From Leucothrix arctica (GTDB lineage Bacteria; Pseudomonadota; Gammaproteobacteria; Thiotrichales; Thiotrichaceae): 64,000 bases of DNA. Both the position numbers and the translations under genes were made by a program. The number at the start of each line of letters is the position of its first letter. The stretch's first letter is position 1. The stretch lies in the NCBI RefSeq assembly GCF_003172895.1, contig NZ_QGKL01000039.1:346001-410000 (forward strand). The letters are read 5' to 3'. Below, piece by piece: positions 38,082-46,508 of the stretch. Under the pieces are notes generated by a model. The model was not told the DNA's origin. It made no database searches and saw nothing but the letters and a program-made list of their open reading frames with translations.

Positions 38082-39125
38082 TTATGGTTTGATATAAGTT
38101 GCTGGGGGAAGGTTATCCCAGCTTGTGAAACCCTCTCCACTGCGAGTTATGGTGTAACCCAGTAAGCCATTTTCTTTAATAAACTGCTTACCTTTCTCTT
38201 CACCTAGCACCATGATCGCGGTTGCAAAGCCGTCAGCCATCATTGCGCTTTTATGAAGGACAGAGATCGAAGCTAGTTGGTGCGTAATCGGCTTGCCAGT
38301 CACAGCGTTAATAGTGTGAGAGTAACGCTTACCGTCACGTTCAAAGTAGTTTCGGTAGCTACCAGACGTCGCTACGCCGATATCTTCAAGCACCAAGCCA
38401 CGTTCTATCGCTCGTTCTTTAGTACTTGGCTTCTCAATAGCGATTCGCCATAGGCTGCCGTTTATTTTTCGGCCACTTGCACGTATCTCTCCACCAATCT
38501 CAACTAAGTAGTCACTAATCCCCGATGCTGCTAGCTCGTCAGCAATCGCATCAACAGCATAGCCTTTCGCTATCGCACTAAGGTTAATACGTAGGACAGG
38601 GATAGATTTACGTAACGCGGGTGGGTTTTCACGCACTTCAAGATTTTGGTAGCCCACGGATTTCTTAGCTTCAAAAATTGCGTCATCGCTAGGGTTGTTG
38701 TTTTTAAAGTCTTTGCCAAAGCCCCACAAGGTGATCAGCGGGCCAAGCGTAATATCAAACGCACCATCACTTAACTGACTGATGTTTTGTGCGGCTTGAG
38801 TGACTTTTAAAAACTCAGGCGAAACAGGAAACCACTCTGTTGACTGTGAGTTATTAAAGTGACTAATCTCAGAGTCTTCAATCCACGTCGACATCTGCTG
38901 GTTGATGCGCACCAGTGAGCTATCTATCTTATTTTGCAGTACTTTGCTGTCGAGTGTTTTACCTTCTGCGGGGTAGAGCGTGATGTGATAGCTCGTCCCC
39001 ATTGTTGGGCCGGTAATTTTGGTGGCTTCAACCGGCTCACTACAACCACTCAGTTGAGTGGTTAGTAGCACTAATGCAGTCAGTGTAAGAAGAGACTTAA
39101 AAGGTAGGAGTGAGAATTTGTTCAT
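38082..39125 (-). CDS. apbE: FAD:protein FMN transferase (ApbE), lipoprotein
   Basis: Attaches FMN to threonine of periplasmic redox proteins. 347 residues, lipobox LSGC near residue 28. GPTMGTSYHITLYP and the SAIAKGYAVDAIADEL and HTINAVTGKPITHQLASISVLH motifs are complete. Its start overlaps the gspC-like gene by 29 bases, so the genes form an operon with purC. Targets such as NqrC or RnfG are not in the window. Confidence 0.92.
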   Translation of the reverse strand: MNKFSLLPFKSLLTLTALVLLTTQLSGCSEPVEATKITGPTMGTSYHITLYPAEGKTLDSKVLQNKIDSSLVRINQQMSTWIEDSEISHFNNSQSTEWFPVSPEFLKVTQAAQNISQLSDGAFDITLGPLITLWGFGKDFKNNNPSDDAIFEAKKSVGYQNLEVRENPPALRKSIPVLRINLSAIAKGYAVDAIADELAASGISDYLVEIGGEIRASGRKINGSLWRIAIEKPSTKERAIERGLVLEDIGVATSGSYRNYFERDGKRYSHTINAVTGKPITHQLASISVLHKSAMMADGFATAIMVLGEEKGKQFIKENGLLGYTITRSGEGFTSWDNLPPATYIKP

Positions 39126-40050
39126 TGCCGCCGCGAAGTATCGTAATTTCTAAAGAAGGTGAGTCAGCAAATTGCTGAAGAACTGACAGGTTAGAAGGTG
39201 ATCCATCAATCACAACATCATTTACTTGTTTAATGATGTCTCCATTTCTAAAGCCAAGTTCTCTAAATAACGCTCTATTTTGACTTGGGTATACTCTAAG
39301 TCCAGTCACTTGGCCATTTTCCCTTACGAGTGATGGCGTTATAACGGTCGTAATAATCTGAGAGTCTTCCAATAGTGCATCACGTAGCTCAGCTAATGTT
39401 TGTAGCTGGTTTGGGTCGTTGCTACCTAGTCTATTGGTTGCTGCACGAGTCGGCCTTGCTTTTCTGGCAGTAGTCGCTCTTGTTGGTGCTGCTTTGGCTG
39501 CGCTGCTTGAGCTAGTTAGGCTCGCCTCTGCCAGCTCCAAAAGCTGCTCCGTGCCGTTATTATCGATCACGACTGAGTTGTTATCCACTCGCTTTAAAAT
39601 AACACCGCTGAGCTCACGCTCTTTATCCATTTCTTTTTTTGGAAGCTCTTCACCGCGTTTGTAAGTCTCTTGCGTTTTACCGTTGAAAGAGATCATTGCA
39701 AAACCATTGCCATCCTTATTGGACGCGACTATACCGTGCAACTTGAGGTTTAGGTTTTTTGCGACAGGTGGCGCCACTGTTTTAGGTAGGTCTCGTCTTA
39801 CGGGAGCTGCCTTAGGCGCTTGCTTTGGAACAGCACCGAACATGTGCTCGTCAGCAATTAATTTGCCGTAGTTTTGCTTGGGCGAACTAATCGCTCTGGG
39901 CGCACTTGCAAGGACTGCGGCTTCAGCCGTAGCTGCTGCGGGTGTTAATACCAACCACAGAAGATTGGCTAGGGTTATACCTAGCGCAATCACAAGAAAA
40001 AAAGTCAAAAGGCCGGGTACTTTATGTAACCACTTTTGTGCATCATTCAT
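39097..40050 (-). CDS. GspC-like type II secretion inner-membrane protein
   Basis: 317 residues. One transmembrane helix (about 12-34) is followed by a Pro/Ala-rich linker, a homology-region domain with NLKLHGIVASNKDGNGFAMISF (about 95-165), a Lys/Ala/Thr-rich linker and a PDZ-like C-terminal domain (GLRVYPSQNRALFRELGFRNGDIIKQVNDVVID). This matches GspC, which links the inner-membrane platform to the outer-membrane secretin. No other gsp gene is in view, and its neighbours are purC (4-base overlap) and apbE. An orphan copy, possibly serving other gsp genes elsewhere. Confidence 0.82.
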   Translation of the reverse strand: MNDAQKWLHKVPGLLTFFLVIALGITLANLLWLVLTPAAATAEAAVLASAPRAISSPKQNYGKLIADEHMFGAVPKQAPKAAPVRRDLPKTVAPPVAKNLNLKLHGIVASNKDGNGFAMISFNGKTQETYKRGEELPKKEMDKERELSGVILKRVDNNSVVIDNNGTEQLLELAEASLTSSSSAAKAAPTRATTARKARPTRAATNRLGSNDPNQLQTLAELRDALLEDSQIITTVITPSLVRENGQVTGLRVYPSQNRALFRELGFRNGDIIKQVNDVVIDGSPSNLSVLQQFADSPSLEITILRGGNEQILTPTF

Positions 40051-40934
40051 GCAGTAGACTCAGTCAGACGGCTAGCAACTTCCTTGTACTTTTCTGCCGT
40101 TTTTTCTAATACTTCCGCGGGCAAATCCGGCCCCGGCGCTTTTTTGTTCCAGTTTAACGTTTCTAAATAATCACGTAAGAACTGCTTGTCGAATGACGGT
40201 GGGCTAGTGCCTTCCGCATATTCGTCGGCTGGCCAGAAACGTGATGAGTCAGGTGTTAGGATCTCATCAATAAGAATAAGCTTGTCATTCTCATCAAGAC
40301 CAAACTCAAATTTTGTGTCAGCAATAATAATACCGCGCGCTAGTGCGTACTCAGCGGCTTCTGTATAAAGCTGCAAACTAGTGTCGCGAACTTGCTTAGC
40401 GAGTGCTGGACCAATCTTTTGTTCCATGACGTCATAGCTAATATTCTCATCATGATCCCCAACGTCAGCTTTACTAGCAGGGGTAAAAATAGTCTCTGGT
40501 AATTTACTCGCTTGATTTAAACCTGCAGGTAATTTAACGCCACAAACTTCGCCAGTTTCTTGATAATCTTTCCAGCCAGAACCAATTAAGTAACCTCGAA
40601 CAACCGCTTCAACCGGTAACGGACGTAAACGACGAACCACAATCGCACGACCTTCTAAGTATTCTGCTTCTTCATCAGTTACTGATAACTCGTCAATGTC
40701 GATATCTGTTAGGTGGTTTTCAATCACATGAGACAACTTGTCAAACCAAAAATTTGATACCTGCAACAGTACCTTACCTTTGTCTGGAATAGGCTGATCC
40801 ATGATTACGTCAAACGCCGATAAACGGTCAGTTGTTACGATCAACATGTGCTGCTCATCGATCGCATAGATGTCACGAACTTTACCTTGGGCAATCAGTT
40901 CATAGTTCTTTAATTGTTTCATTGGTTGACTCAT
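40047..40934 (-). CDS. purC: SAICAR synthase
   Basis: Purine pathway: makes SAICAR from CAIR and Asp. 295 residues of the longer type. [27 protein letters not shown] and [26 protein letters not shown] are signature segments. It is divergent from purE with a 74-base gap, so a purine operator (PurR box) would be expected there, although I cannot define one. Confidence 0.95.
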   Translation of the reverse strand: MSQPMKQLKNYELIAQGKVRDIYAIDEQHMLIVTTDRLSAFDVIMDQPIPDKGKVLLQVSNFWFDKLSHVIENHLTDIDIDELSVTDEEAEYLEGRAIVVRRLRPLPVEAVVRGYLIGSGWKDYQETGEVCGVKLPAGLNQASKLPETIFTPASKADVGDHDENISYDVMEQKIGPALAKQVRDTSLQLYTEAAEYALARGIIIADTKFEFGLDENDKLILIDEILTPDSSRFWPADEYAEGTSPPSFDKQFLRDYLETLNWNKKAPGPDLPAEVLEKTAEKYKEVASRLTESTA

Positions 40935-41008
40935 ATATCGTTTACGTAGAGATAATAGAAAACGGTGTTATAATATCAGGTTTTTTGCAGGATATTGGAG
41001 TGAATGTT

Positions 41009-41500
41009 ATGTCACAACCTGTGGTAGGTATCGTGATGGGCAGTAGTAGTGACTGGCCAGTGATGTGTAAAGCGGTAGAAATACTAGAATCCTTTGGAAT
41101 TCCTCATGAATACAAAGTGGTTTCAGCGCATCGTACGCCGGATCTATTGTTTGAATATGCAGAACAAGCGAAGTCTCGTGGACTAAAGGCAATCATTGCC
41201 GGCGCGGGCGGTGCAGCACACTTACCAGGTATGCTGGCTGCGAAGACAATTGTCCCTGTTTTAGGCGTTCCTGCGCCATCGAAATATTTGAAAGGTGTTG
41301 ATTCTTTGCATTCCATCGTTCAAATGCCTAAAGGTATTCCTGTTGCAACGTTTGCAATTGGTGAAGCAGGTGCTGCAAACGCTGCATTATTTGCTATCCA
41401 AATGCTGGGTAATAATGACCCTAAGATTGCAGAACAATTAGTAGAATATCGTGAATCACAGCGCCAGCACGCGCTGAATATGAGTTTGCCACCAGAATAA
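41009..41500 (+). CDS. purE: N5-CAIR mutase
   Basis: 163 residues from ATG 41009, preceded by GGAG. The open frame extends upstream through the divergent region but purE starts with [19 protein letters not shown]. Active-site GSSSDWP and HRTPD segments are present. The stop overlaps the purK start by one base. Confidence 0.95.
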   Translation: MSQPVVGIVMGSSSDWPVMCKAVEILESFGIPHEYKVVSAHRTPDLLFEYAEQAKSRGLKAIIAGAGGAAHLPGMLAAKTIVPVLGVPAPSKYLKGVDSLHSIVQMPKGIPVATFAIGEAGAANAALFAIQMLGNNDPKIAEQLVEYRESQRQHALNMSLPPE

Positions 41501-42645
41501 TGAACAAAGAAATGATTTTACCGGGCGCAACCATCGGCATGATTGGCGGTGGACAATTGGGGCGCATGTTTACTATCGCTGCGAAATATCTAGGTTACAA
41601 AGTCATCGTGCTTGAGCCAGATGAGCATAGTCCTGCAGGTCAAGTAGCGGATACGCAATTCATCGCACCTTATGATGATGCGGATGCCTTAGCGGTATTT
41701 GCTGAACAGTGTGATGTGATTACCACCGAATTTGAAAATATTCCTGCCTCTGTGTTAGAGAAGCTTGCTGAAAGTTGCCCTGTGCATCCTTCCGCTGCTG
41801 CACTGTCTAAAACACAAGATCGTATTATCGAGAAAGACTTTATTCGGTCATGTGGTTTGTTGCCTGTGCCTTATGGTGTGATTCGCACGCGTTCTGACGT
41901 TGCGACGGCGGTTGCTGCGATTGAGTTTCCTGCGATACTCAAAACAGCGCGCTTTGGTTATGACGGTAAAGGTCAAATCACCGTCAATACACCTGAAGAA
42001 GCGGTTGAAGGCTACGAGAAAACGCATAAGTCAGCAGACTGTGTATTAGAGCAGCGTGTTGATCTTGCTTGCGAAATCTCAGTAGTACTGGCGCGTAATG
42101 TTGACGGTGAAATGCAGGTTTTCCCTGTGTCTGAAAACGTTCATGTAGACGGAATACTATTCCAAAGCATCGTGCCTGCACGCGTTGAAGAAGATATTGC
42201 TCGTGCAGCACAGACAGCAGCTAAGCGTTTGGCTGATGAGTTGGGTTATGTGGGTGTATTGGCTGTTGAGTTCTTTGTGACAAAGCAGGGCGCGTTACTG
42301 GTTAATGAGATTGCACCGCGTACCCATAACAGTGGTCACTTCACGATAGATGCTTGCGTCACGTCTCAGTTTGAACAGCAAGTACGTACCGTGTGCAACT
42401 TGCCATTTGGCTCGACTGAGTTATTGAGTCCTGTCGTGATGACTAACTTGCTAGGTGATGTGTGGGGTGACTCGCAGCCTGATTGGACGAAAGTACTAAG
42501 TAGTCCAAAGAGCAAGCTACATTTATATGGTAAAGCAGCTGCACGTCCTGGCCGTAAGATGGGACACTTTTGTACGCTAGCAGAAACAAATGAAGCGGCT
42601 GAGCAAGAAGCAAAGCAAATATTTAACGACTTGAGTAAAGCATAA
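41500..42645 (+). CDS. purK: N5-CAIR synthase
   Basis: ATP-grasp enzyme that carboxylates AIR. 381 residues. IGMIGGGQLGRMFTIAA at the start, FPAILKTARFGYDGKGQ for ATP binding and VNEIAPRTHNSGHFT near the C-terminus. It forms a tight purE-purK-methyltransferase operon with one-base overlaps. Confidence 0.95.
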   Translation: MNKEMILPGATIGMIGGGQLGRMFTIAAKYLGYKVIVLEPDEHSPAGQVADTQFIAPYDDADALAVFAEQCDVITTEFENIPASVLEKLAESCPVHPSAAALSKTQDRIIEKDFIRSCGLLPVPYGVIRTRSDVATAVAAIEFPAILKTARFGYDGKGQITVNTPEEAVEGYEKTHKSADCVLEQRVDLACEISVVLARNVDGEMQVFPVSENVHVDGILFQSIVPARVEEDIARAAQTAAKRLADELGYVGVLAVEFFVTKQGALLVNEIAPRTHNSGHFTIDACVTSQFEQQVRTVCNLPFGSTELLSPVVMTNLLGDVWGDSQPDWTKVLSSPKSKLHLYGKAAARPGRKMGHFCTLAETNEAAEQEAKQIFNDLSKA

Positions 42646-43238
42646 TGGCTAGCAATGAAGCTTATTTAAATACACTGCGTAAAGACATCCTGTTCTCTGC
42701 GACGCTTGCTGGTAAAGAAATGAAGTTCAGCTCAACGTGGGGGATTTTTTCACCTCGTGAAATTGATGCGGGAACAGAGCTTATTTTACGTTATCTCAAG
42801 CCTGCGGAAGATGCGAGCATCTTTGACTTGGGTTGTGGTTATGGCCCTATCGGTTTGACGCTGGCTAAGCTTGCGCCTAAAGGCGATGTGCTGATGGCAG
42901 ACAAAGACTTTATGGCGGTTGAGTACGCTAACAAAAATGCGACGTTAAATGGCATTACTAATGCTGAGGCGATTTTGTGTAATGGCTTTCAGCACGTTGA
43001 TAAAGATCGTCGTTTTGACTTAGTGGTATCTAATGTACCTGCGAAAGTCGGTAACGAAATGATGTCGTTGATGCTGCATGATGCGTATCGCCACATGAAT
43101 CCGGGTGCGAAGATTTACTTGGTGACGGTGAATGGCTTGCGTCAGTATATGAAGCGTAATTTGAAAGAAGTGTTTGGCAATTATAAGAAAGAAAAGCAGG
43201 GTGCGGCTTATACGGTTCAGTGGGCTGTTAAAGAGTAA
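42645..43238 (+). CDS. RsmC-like class I SAM methyltransferase
   Basis: 197 residues. The SAM motif is FDLGCGYGPIGLTLAKL; MADKDFMAVEYANKNA is motif II. The NPPF catalytic motif typical for N-methylation of RNA bases is changed to SNVPAK. It probably methylates rRNA or a related substrate, but the altered motif leaves doubt. Start overlaps purK by one base. Confidence 0.82.
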   Translation: MASNEAYLNTLRKDILFSATLAGKEMKFSSTWGIFSPREIDAGTELILRYLKPAEDASIFDLGCGYGPIGLTLAKLAPKGDVLMADKDFMAVEYANKNATLNGITNAEAILCNGFQHVDKDRRFDLVVSNVPAKVGNEMMSLMLHDAYRHMNPGAKIYLVTVNGLRQYMKRNLKEVFGNYKKEKQGAAYTVQWAVKE

Positions 43239-43270
43239 GCTTCTTCGTTAGATTTTTGTATATCCGTCCG

Positions 43271-43345
43271 TAAGGCATCGGGTACCTTCAACGGCTCCTC
43301 CTCCTTCGTCGGGAAGTCGCTCTTTTGAAAGTACCCGATGCCTTA
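43271..43345 (-). repeat. Hairpin element copy A with 33-nt conserved loop
   Basis: Arms 43271-43291 and 43325-43345 pair over 20 of 21 positions. The loop 43292-43324 is the exact reverse complement of the loop of copy B at 51416-51448. The stem sequences of the two copies are unrelated. It lies between the methyltransferase gene and vapB and forms the left border of the 8-kb island. Confidence 0.85.
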
Positions 43346-43450
43346 CTGCTACTTCCCTTCTGAGTTTCTTTAGGTAGCTTCTGCCTAATATCTTCATCGC
43401 TTGTTATTGTTTATAGTCTGGATAAGTCTTGCTACGGAGTACTTACTAAT

Positions 43451-43693
43451 ATGCAACCAATAAATACAGCGCGAAAAGTCAGTCTCTTTTGTGACGGCCG
43501 AAATCAAGCTATTCGTATTCCCAAAGAATATGAGTTAGAAGGCTCGGAAGCGGTTATTCGTCGCGTGGGCAACTGTTTGATTATTGAGCCAGTTACCAAG
43601 CTAAAGCTGTTAGATTTGTTGGCTACGCTTCAACCTATGGATGAGTTACAACCAGAAGTTGATGACCTACCTTTGGATGATATTGATCGATGA
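43451..43693 (+). CDS. vapB: VapB-type antitoxin, orphan
   Basis: 80 residues with an AbrB/SpoVT-like N-terminus: KVSLFCDGRNQAIRIPKEYELEG is the VapB DNA-binding motif, then VIRRVGNCLIIEPV. The C-terminal tail LDLLATLQPMDELQPE would hold the toxin. Its stop overlaps an ATG, as usual for vapBC, but the toxin gene after it is only a stump. Confidence 0.87.
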   Translation: MQPINTARKVSLFCDGRNQAIRIPKEYELEGSEAVIRRVGNCLIIEPVTKLKLLDLLATLQPMDELQPEVDDLPLDDIDR

Positions 43694-43750
43694 GAATGAT
43701 TTATTTATCGTGTGCCAGCGCTTAAAGTTGAAAACTGGGTGGCTAATTGA
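43690..43750 (+). pseudogene. vapC internal-deletion remnant
   Basis: The ATG at 43690 overlaps the vapB stop and gives MRMIY, the normal VapC beginning. In another frame 43709-43750 reads RVPALKVENWVAN and stop, which is the conserved VapC C-terminus (consensus RVPGLKVENW). The middle of about 115 codons is gone and the two ends are out of frame. No toxin can be made. Confidence 0.82.
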
Positions 43751-43912
43751 ATTTAGAAGATTAACCTCTGATTAATAGTGTTGCATTTTTGTGATATCCT
43801 TCGGTAATATTGCTGGGACTTAGGGGTAAGTTTCAGCTATTTTCCAAAAGGAGAAGTAGTTTGCTGTCATTCAATATCATCTCAAAAAAAGTAATACGTA
43901 GAGCAGCCAATA

Positions 43913-44764
43913 GTGAAGAATAATCTTGGTATTCATGCCATTGCGGGCACAGAAAACTCACAGCGGAAGTTAGATGTACTCTTTATTCACGGCTTAGGTG
44001 GTGACGCTTTTACGACTTGGCAATATGAAAATAAAGCTGAGTACTTCTGGCCTAAAGGTTTGGTAGGCGATTTTCCAGAAGTAGGCGTTTGGACTATTGC
44101 TTACGGTGCGACACCTTCTCGTTGGGTAGAGGATGTTATGCCGATGGAAAGACGGGCTACAAATTTACTGAAGCAATTTGTCTTAAGTGGTATTGGGAAG
44201 AGACCTTTTACCTTTGTAGCACATAGTATGGGAGGTTTAATTGCGAAATACATACTGACTCAGGCTGAAATCAGTAATGATCCTGATTATCAAGAGGTAG
44301 CTGATAATTGTCGCGGTGTTATTTTTTTAGCTGTGCCACATGCAGGTTCAGGTGGGAGCAACGCACTAGGTTACGTGAATGTATTGGTTCGTGGTAATTA
44401 CATATTGAAGCAATTAGCAAAAGACTCAGCAGCACTTAATAATGTTGATAACCACTTTCGCCAACTGAGTAAGAGAAAGGGGTTGAGGAACTATGCTTTT
44501 ATTGAAACTAAAGAGGTTCGTATAAGAACCAAACTACTTTGTTTTTTCTCAATACCGAAAGGCATTAAAATAGTTAGCGAAACTAGTGCTAGTGCAACAG
44601 AGTTAGCAGAGCCTCCTGTTCCGATGGAGGACGACCATCTTTCTATTTGTAAGTTAGACTCAAAAGACAATTTGCTCTATCAAAGTGTGATAGACATCAT
44701 AAAAAAATACCTTGCTGTGCGCCCAAAAGAAGATCCCGAAAAAAAAAGGCTGAAGACGAAGTAA
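43913..44764 (+). CDS. Alpha/beta-hydrolase (lipase/esterase-like), candidate effector
   Basis: 283 residues from GTG 43913. Segments DVLFIHGLGGDAFTTWQ (oxyanion region), the nucleophile S105 in VAHSMGGLIAKYIL, VIFLAVPHAGSGGSN and the catalytic His in MEDDHLSICK are all present, so the triad looks intact. The C-terminus is short and charged. This hydrolase type often occurs as the effector in bacterial conflict systems. It starts an operon with the next genes. A strong AAAAGGAG (43846-43853) lies 60 bases upstream, before a TTG-initiated 20-codon frame that overlaps the GTG; coupling through that frame is possible. Confidence 0.8.
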   Translation: MKNNLGIHAIAGTENSQRKLDVLFIHGLGGDAFTTWQYENKAEYFWPKGLVGDFPEVGVWTIAYGATPSRWVEDVMPMERRATNLLKQFVLSGIGKRPFTFVAHSMGGLIAKYILTQAEISNDPDYQEVADNCRGVIFLAVPHAGSGGSNALGYVNVLVRGNYILKQLAKDSAALNNVDNHFRQLSKRKGLRNYAFIETKEVRIRTKLLCFFSIPKGIKIVSETSASATELAEPPVPMEDDHLSICKLDSKDNLLYQSVIDIIKKYLAVRPKEDPEKKRLKTK

Positions 44765-44793
44765 GAAGTCATAGGCATTGGCTTTACTACACA

Positions 44794-45468
44794 ATGGCTC
44801 ATGACTATCTCAGTAACCTATCTATGAAGAAGTGCTTTCAAAACCAAAACTACTTTGTTGGTTTCTACACAGGTGAACGAAATGACATCCCTTACAGTTT
44901 TGCCGTGGATTATTATACAAAGCTGAAAATACCGTTGCTGTCAGATGAGGTTTGGGAACAAATTTTGGAAATTGAGTTAGATGGTGCGGTAGAGGATAGT
45001 TTTCGTAATGGCCTTTATAAGAAACTCTTGCCGAAAGATTACTTAAAACTACAAAAAATTGATTTAGATGAGGTGGTTACTTCTAGGATGAAGGCTGACC
45101 GACAGCTTGTGATTTACGTTCAAATAGATAGAAACAGATCAGAGAAAACAGACATTATTATTAATGGTGCTATTACTTATCTTCAGAGTCTCAATATCCA
45201 AGATAGCCACTTTGCCGTTTTGTTTAATCGCAAAGAGGCTGTGGTAGCGCTTCCAAACTTCTGTAACGATATGGCTGGATTAAGAAAGCTAACTTCTGAA
45301 GATATTGAAGATTGGATGGAAGTGGTAGAAAAGAAAAAAGTAGACACATCAAGACTTGAACAAGCGCTTTCCCAGTTTAATGATAAGCAACAGTTCAGCT
45401 ACAAAGACGCGTTGAAACAACTAGAAACACTCCCACCAGCAGAAGTATTAAAAGGTAAATATTCATGA
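44794..45468 (+). CDS. Unknown operon partner of the MoxR/FGE system
   Basis: 224 residues; I do not recognise the family. It is a soluble alpha/beta protein (RQLVIYVQIDRNRS, HFAVLFNRKEAVVALP) with a charged helical C-terminal region. It lies 29 bases after the hydrolase gene and overlaps the MoxR gene by 4 bases (ATGA), so it belongs to the module. It may be an adaptor or an inactive NTPase-like partner. The start is uncertain because no ribosome site is seen. Confidence 0.6.
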   Translation: MAHDYLSNLSMKKCFQNQNYFVGFYTGERNDIPYSFAVDYYTKLKIPLLSDEVWEQILEIELDGAVEDSFRNGLYKKLLPKDYLKLQKIDLDEVVTSRMKADRQLVIYVQIDRNRSEKTDIIINGAITYLQSLNIQDSHFAVLFNRKEAVVALPNFCNDMAGLRKLTSEDIEDWMEVVEKKKVDTSRLEQALSQFNDKQQFSYKDALKQLETLPPAEVLKGKYS

Positions 45469-46505
45469 GTAAGCGCTTCTACAACGGTCAAGGCAAACGT
45501 AACTCCGAGCCGTTAATACTCCCCACAATTAATCACGATATTCAAACTACCCCAGAAGGTTACTTAGCCACAGCTGATCTAGCTGCGGCAGTGGACACAG
45601 CGCTCACGCTTGGGATGCCTTTATTACTGACAGGTGAGCCGGGCTCAGGTAAGTCAGCTCTGGCCAAAAGTATCGCCTGGGAAGTGTTAGGTGAAAACGA
45701 AAAGCCACTAGAGTTTACGGTAAAGTCAGATACACGTGCGACCGATTTGTTTTACCGTTTCGACACTGTTGGGCGTTTCCATGCGGCCAATGCGCCTGAT
45801 GGTGAGGTTTCTGCAAAGAACTTCTTACACTTCAATGCGATGGGTAGAGCGATCTTGCAAGCTAAGCCTTTTAAGTACACTCAAGACTTACTTCAAAGTG
45901 AGCAGCGCGCGCAACAAGTTCATACAGGTGAGCAGAAGCGCAGTGTGGTGTTAATTGATGAAATAGACAAAGCGCCACGCGATGTTCCCAATGACATGTT
46001 GGTAGAGCTAGAGCGACTTTGTTTTGATATTCATGAGTTACAAACCCTCGTTGAATTAGAAGGAGATGAGTGTAACCACCAGCCAATTATCATTATCACC
46101 AGCAACTCAGAAAAAGCGCTACCCGAAGCCTTTTTACGTCGCTGTGTATATCACCACCTAGAGTTCCCCGCGTTTGATGCGGAAGAGGGTAACACTGTCA
46201 CCGTAAGAGATATTGTGGATCGTCGTTTAGGCAACCGTTTTACATGGGAAGAAGGTTTACTCAAGGACGCGATTAGTTGGTTTAAGTTTTTGCGACAAGT
46301 GCGCGGTATAGAGAAAAAACCATCGATGGCTGAATTCCTAAGCTGGTTGGAATACCTGCAAGCTACAAACCCTCATGCAACGGAATTAAACCCTGACTCG
46401 GTACAGCTACAGCAAAGTATTTCCCACGTACTGTTAAAAAAGTCCCAAGACCAAGACCAAGCGCAATGTAAGCAGTGGTTGAGTCAGTGGAAAGCCGAAG
46501 ACTAA
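45465..46505 (+). CDS. MoxR-family AAA+ ATPase
   Basis: 346 residues. Walker A GEPGSGKSALAKSIAW, Walker B VVLIDEIDKAP, sensor 1 IIITSNSEK and the RRC-type arginine finger segment PEAFLRRCVYHHLEF are complete. MoxR ATPases assemble or activate von Willebrand A-like partners. It is followed after 3 bases by the large membrane protein with a vWA-like region, the expected client. Confidence 0.9.
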   Translation: MSKRFYNGQGKRNSEPLILPTINHDIQTTPEGYLATADLAAAVDTALTLGMPLLLTGEPGSGKSALAKSIAWEVLGENEKPLEFTVKSDTRATDLFYRFDTVGRFHAANAPDGEVSAKNFLHFNAMGRAILQAKPFKYTQDLLQSEQRAQQVHTGEQKRSVVLIDEIDKAPRDVPNDMLVELERLCFDIHELQTLVELEGDECNHQPIIIITSNSEKALPEAFLRRCVYHHLEFPAFDAEEGNTVTVRDIVDRRLGNRFTWEEGLLKDAISWFKFLRQVRGIEKKPSMAEFLSWLEYLQATNPHATELNPDSVQLQQSISHVLLKKSQDQDQAQCKQWLSQWKAED

Positions 46506-46508
46506 GCA

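Noticed and set aside
43271..43345. Reading copy A as a normal terminator
   Set aside because: Its 33-nt loop is identical to copy B and no T tract follows on either strand.
43861..43923. TTG-initiated 20-codon frame before the hydrolase gene
   Set aside because: It has a strong ribosome site but no other support; noted only as a possible coupling leader.
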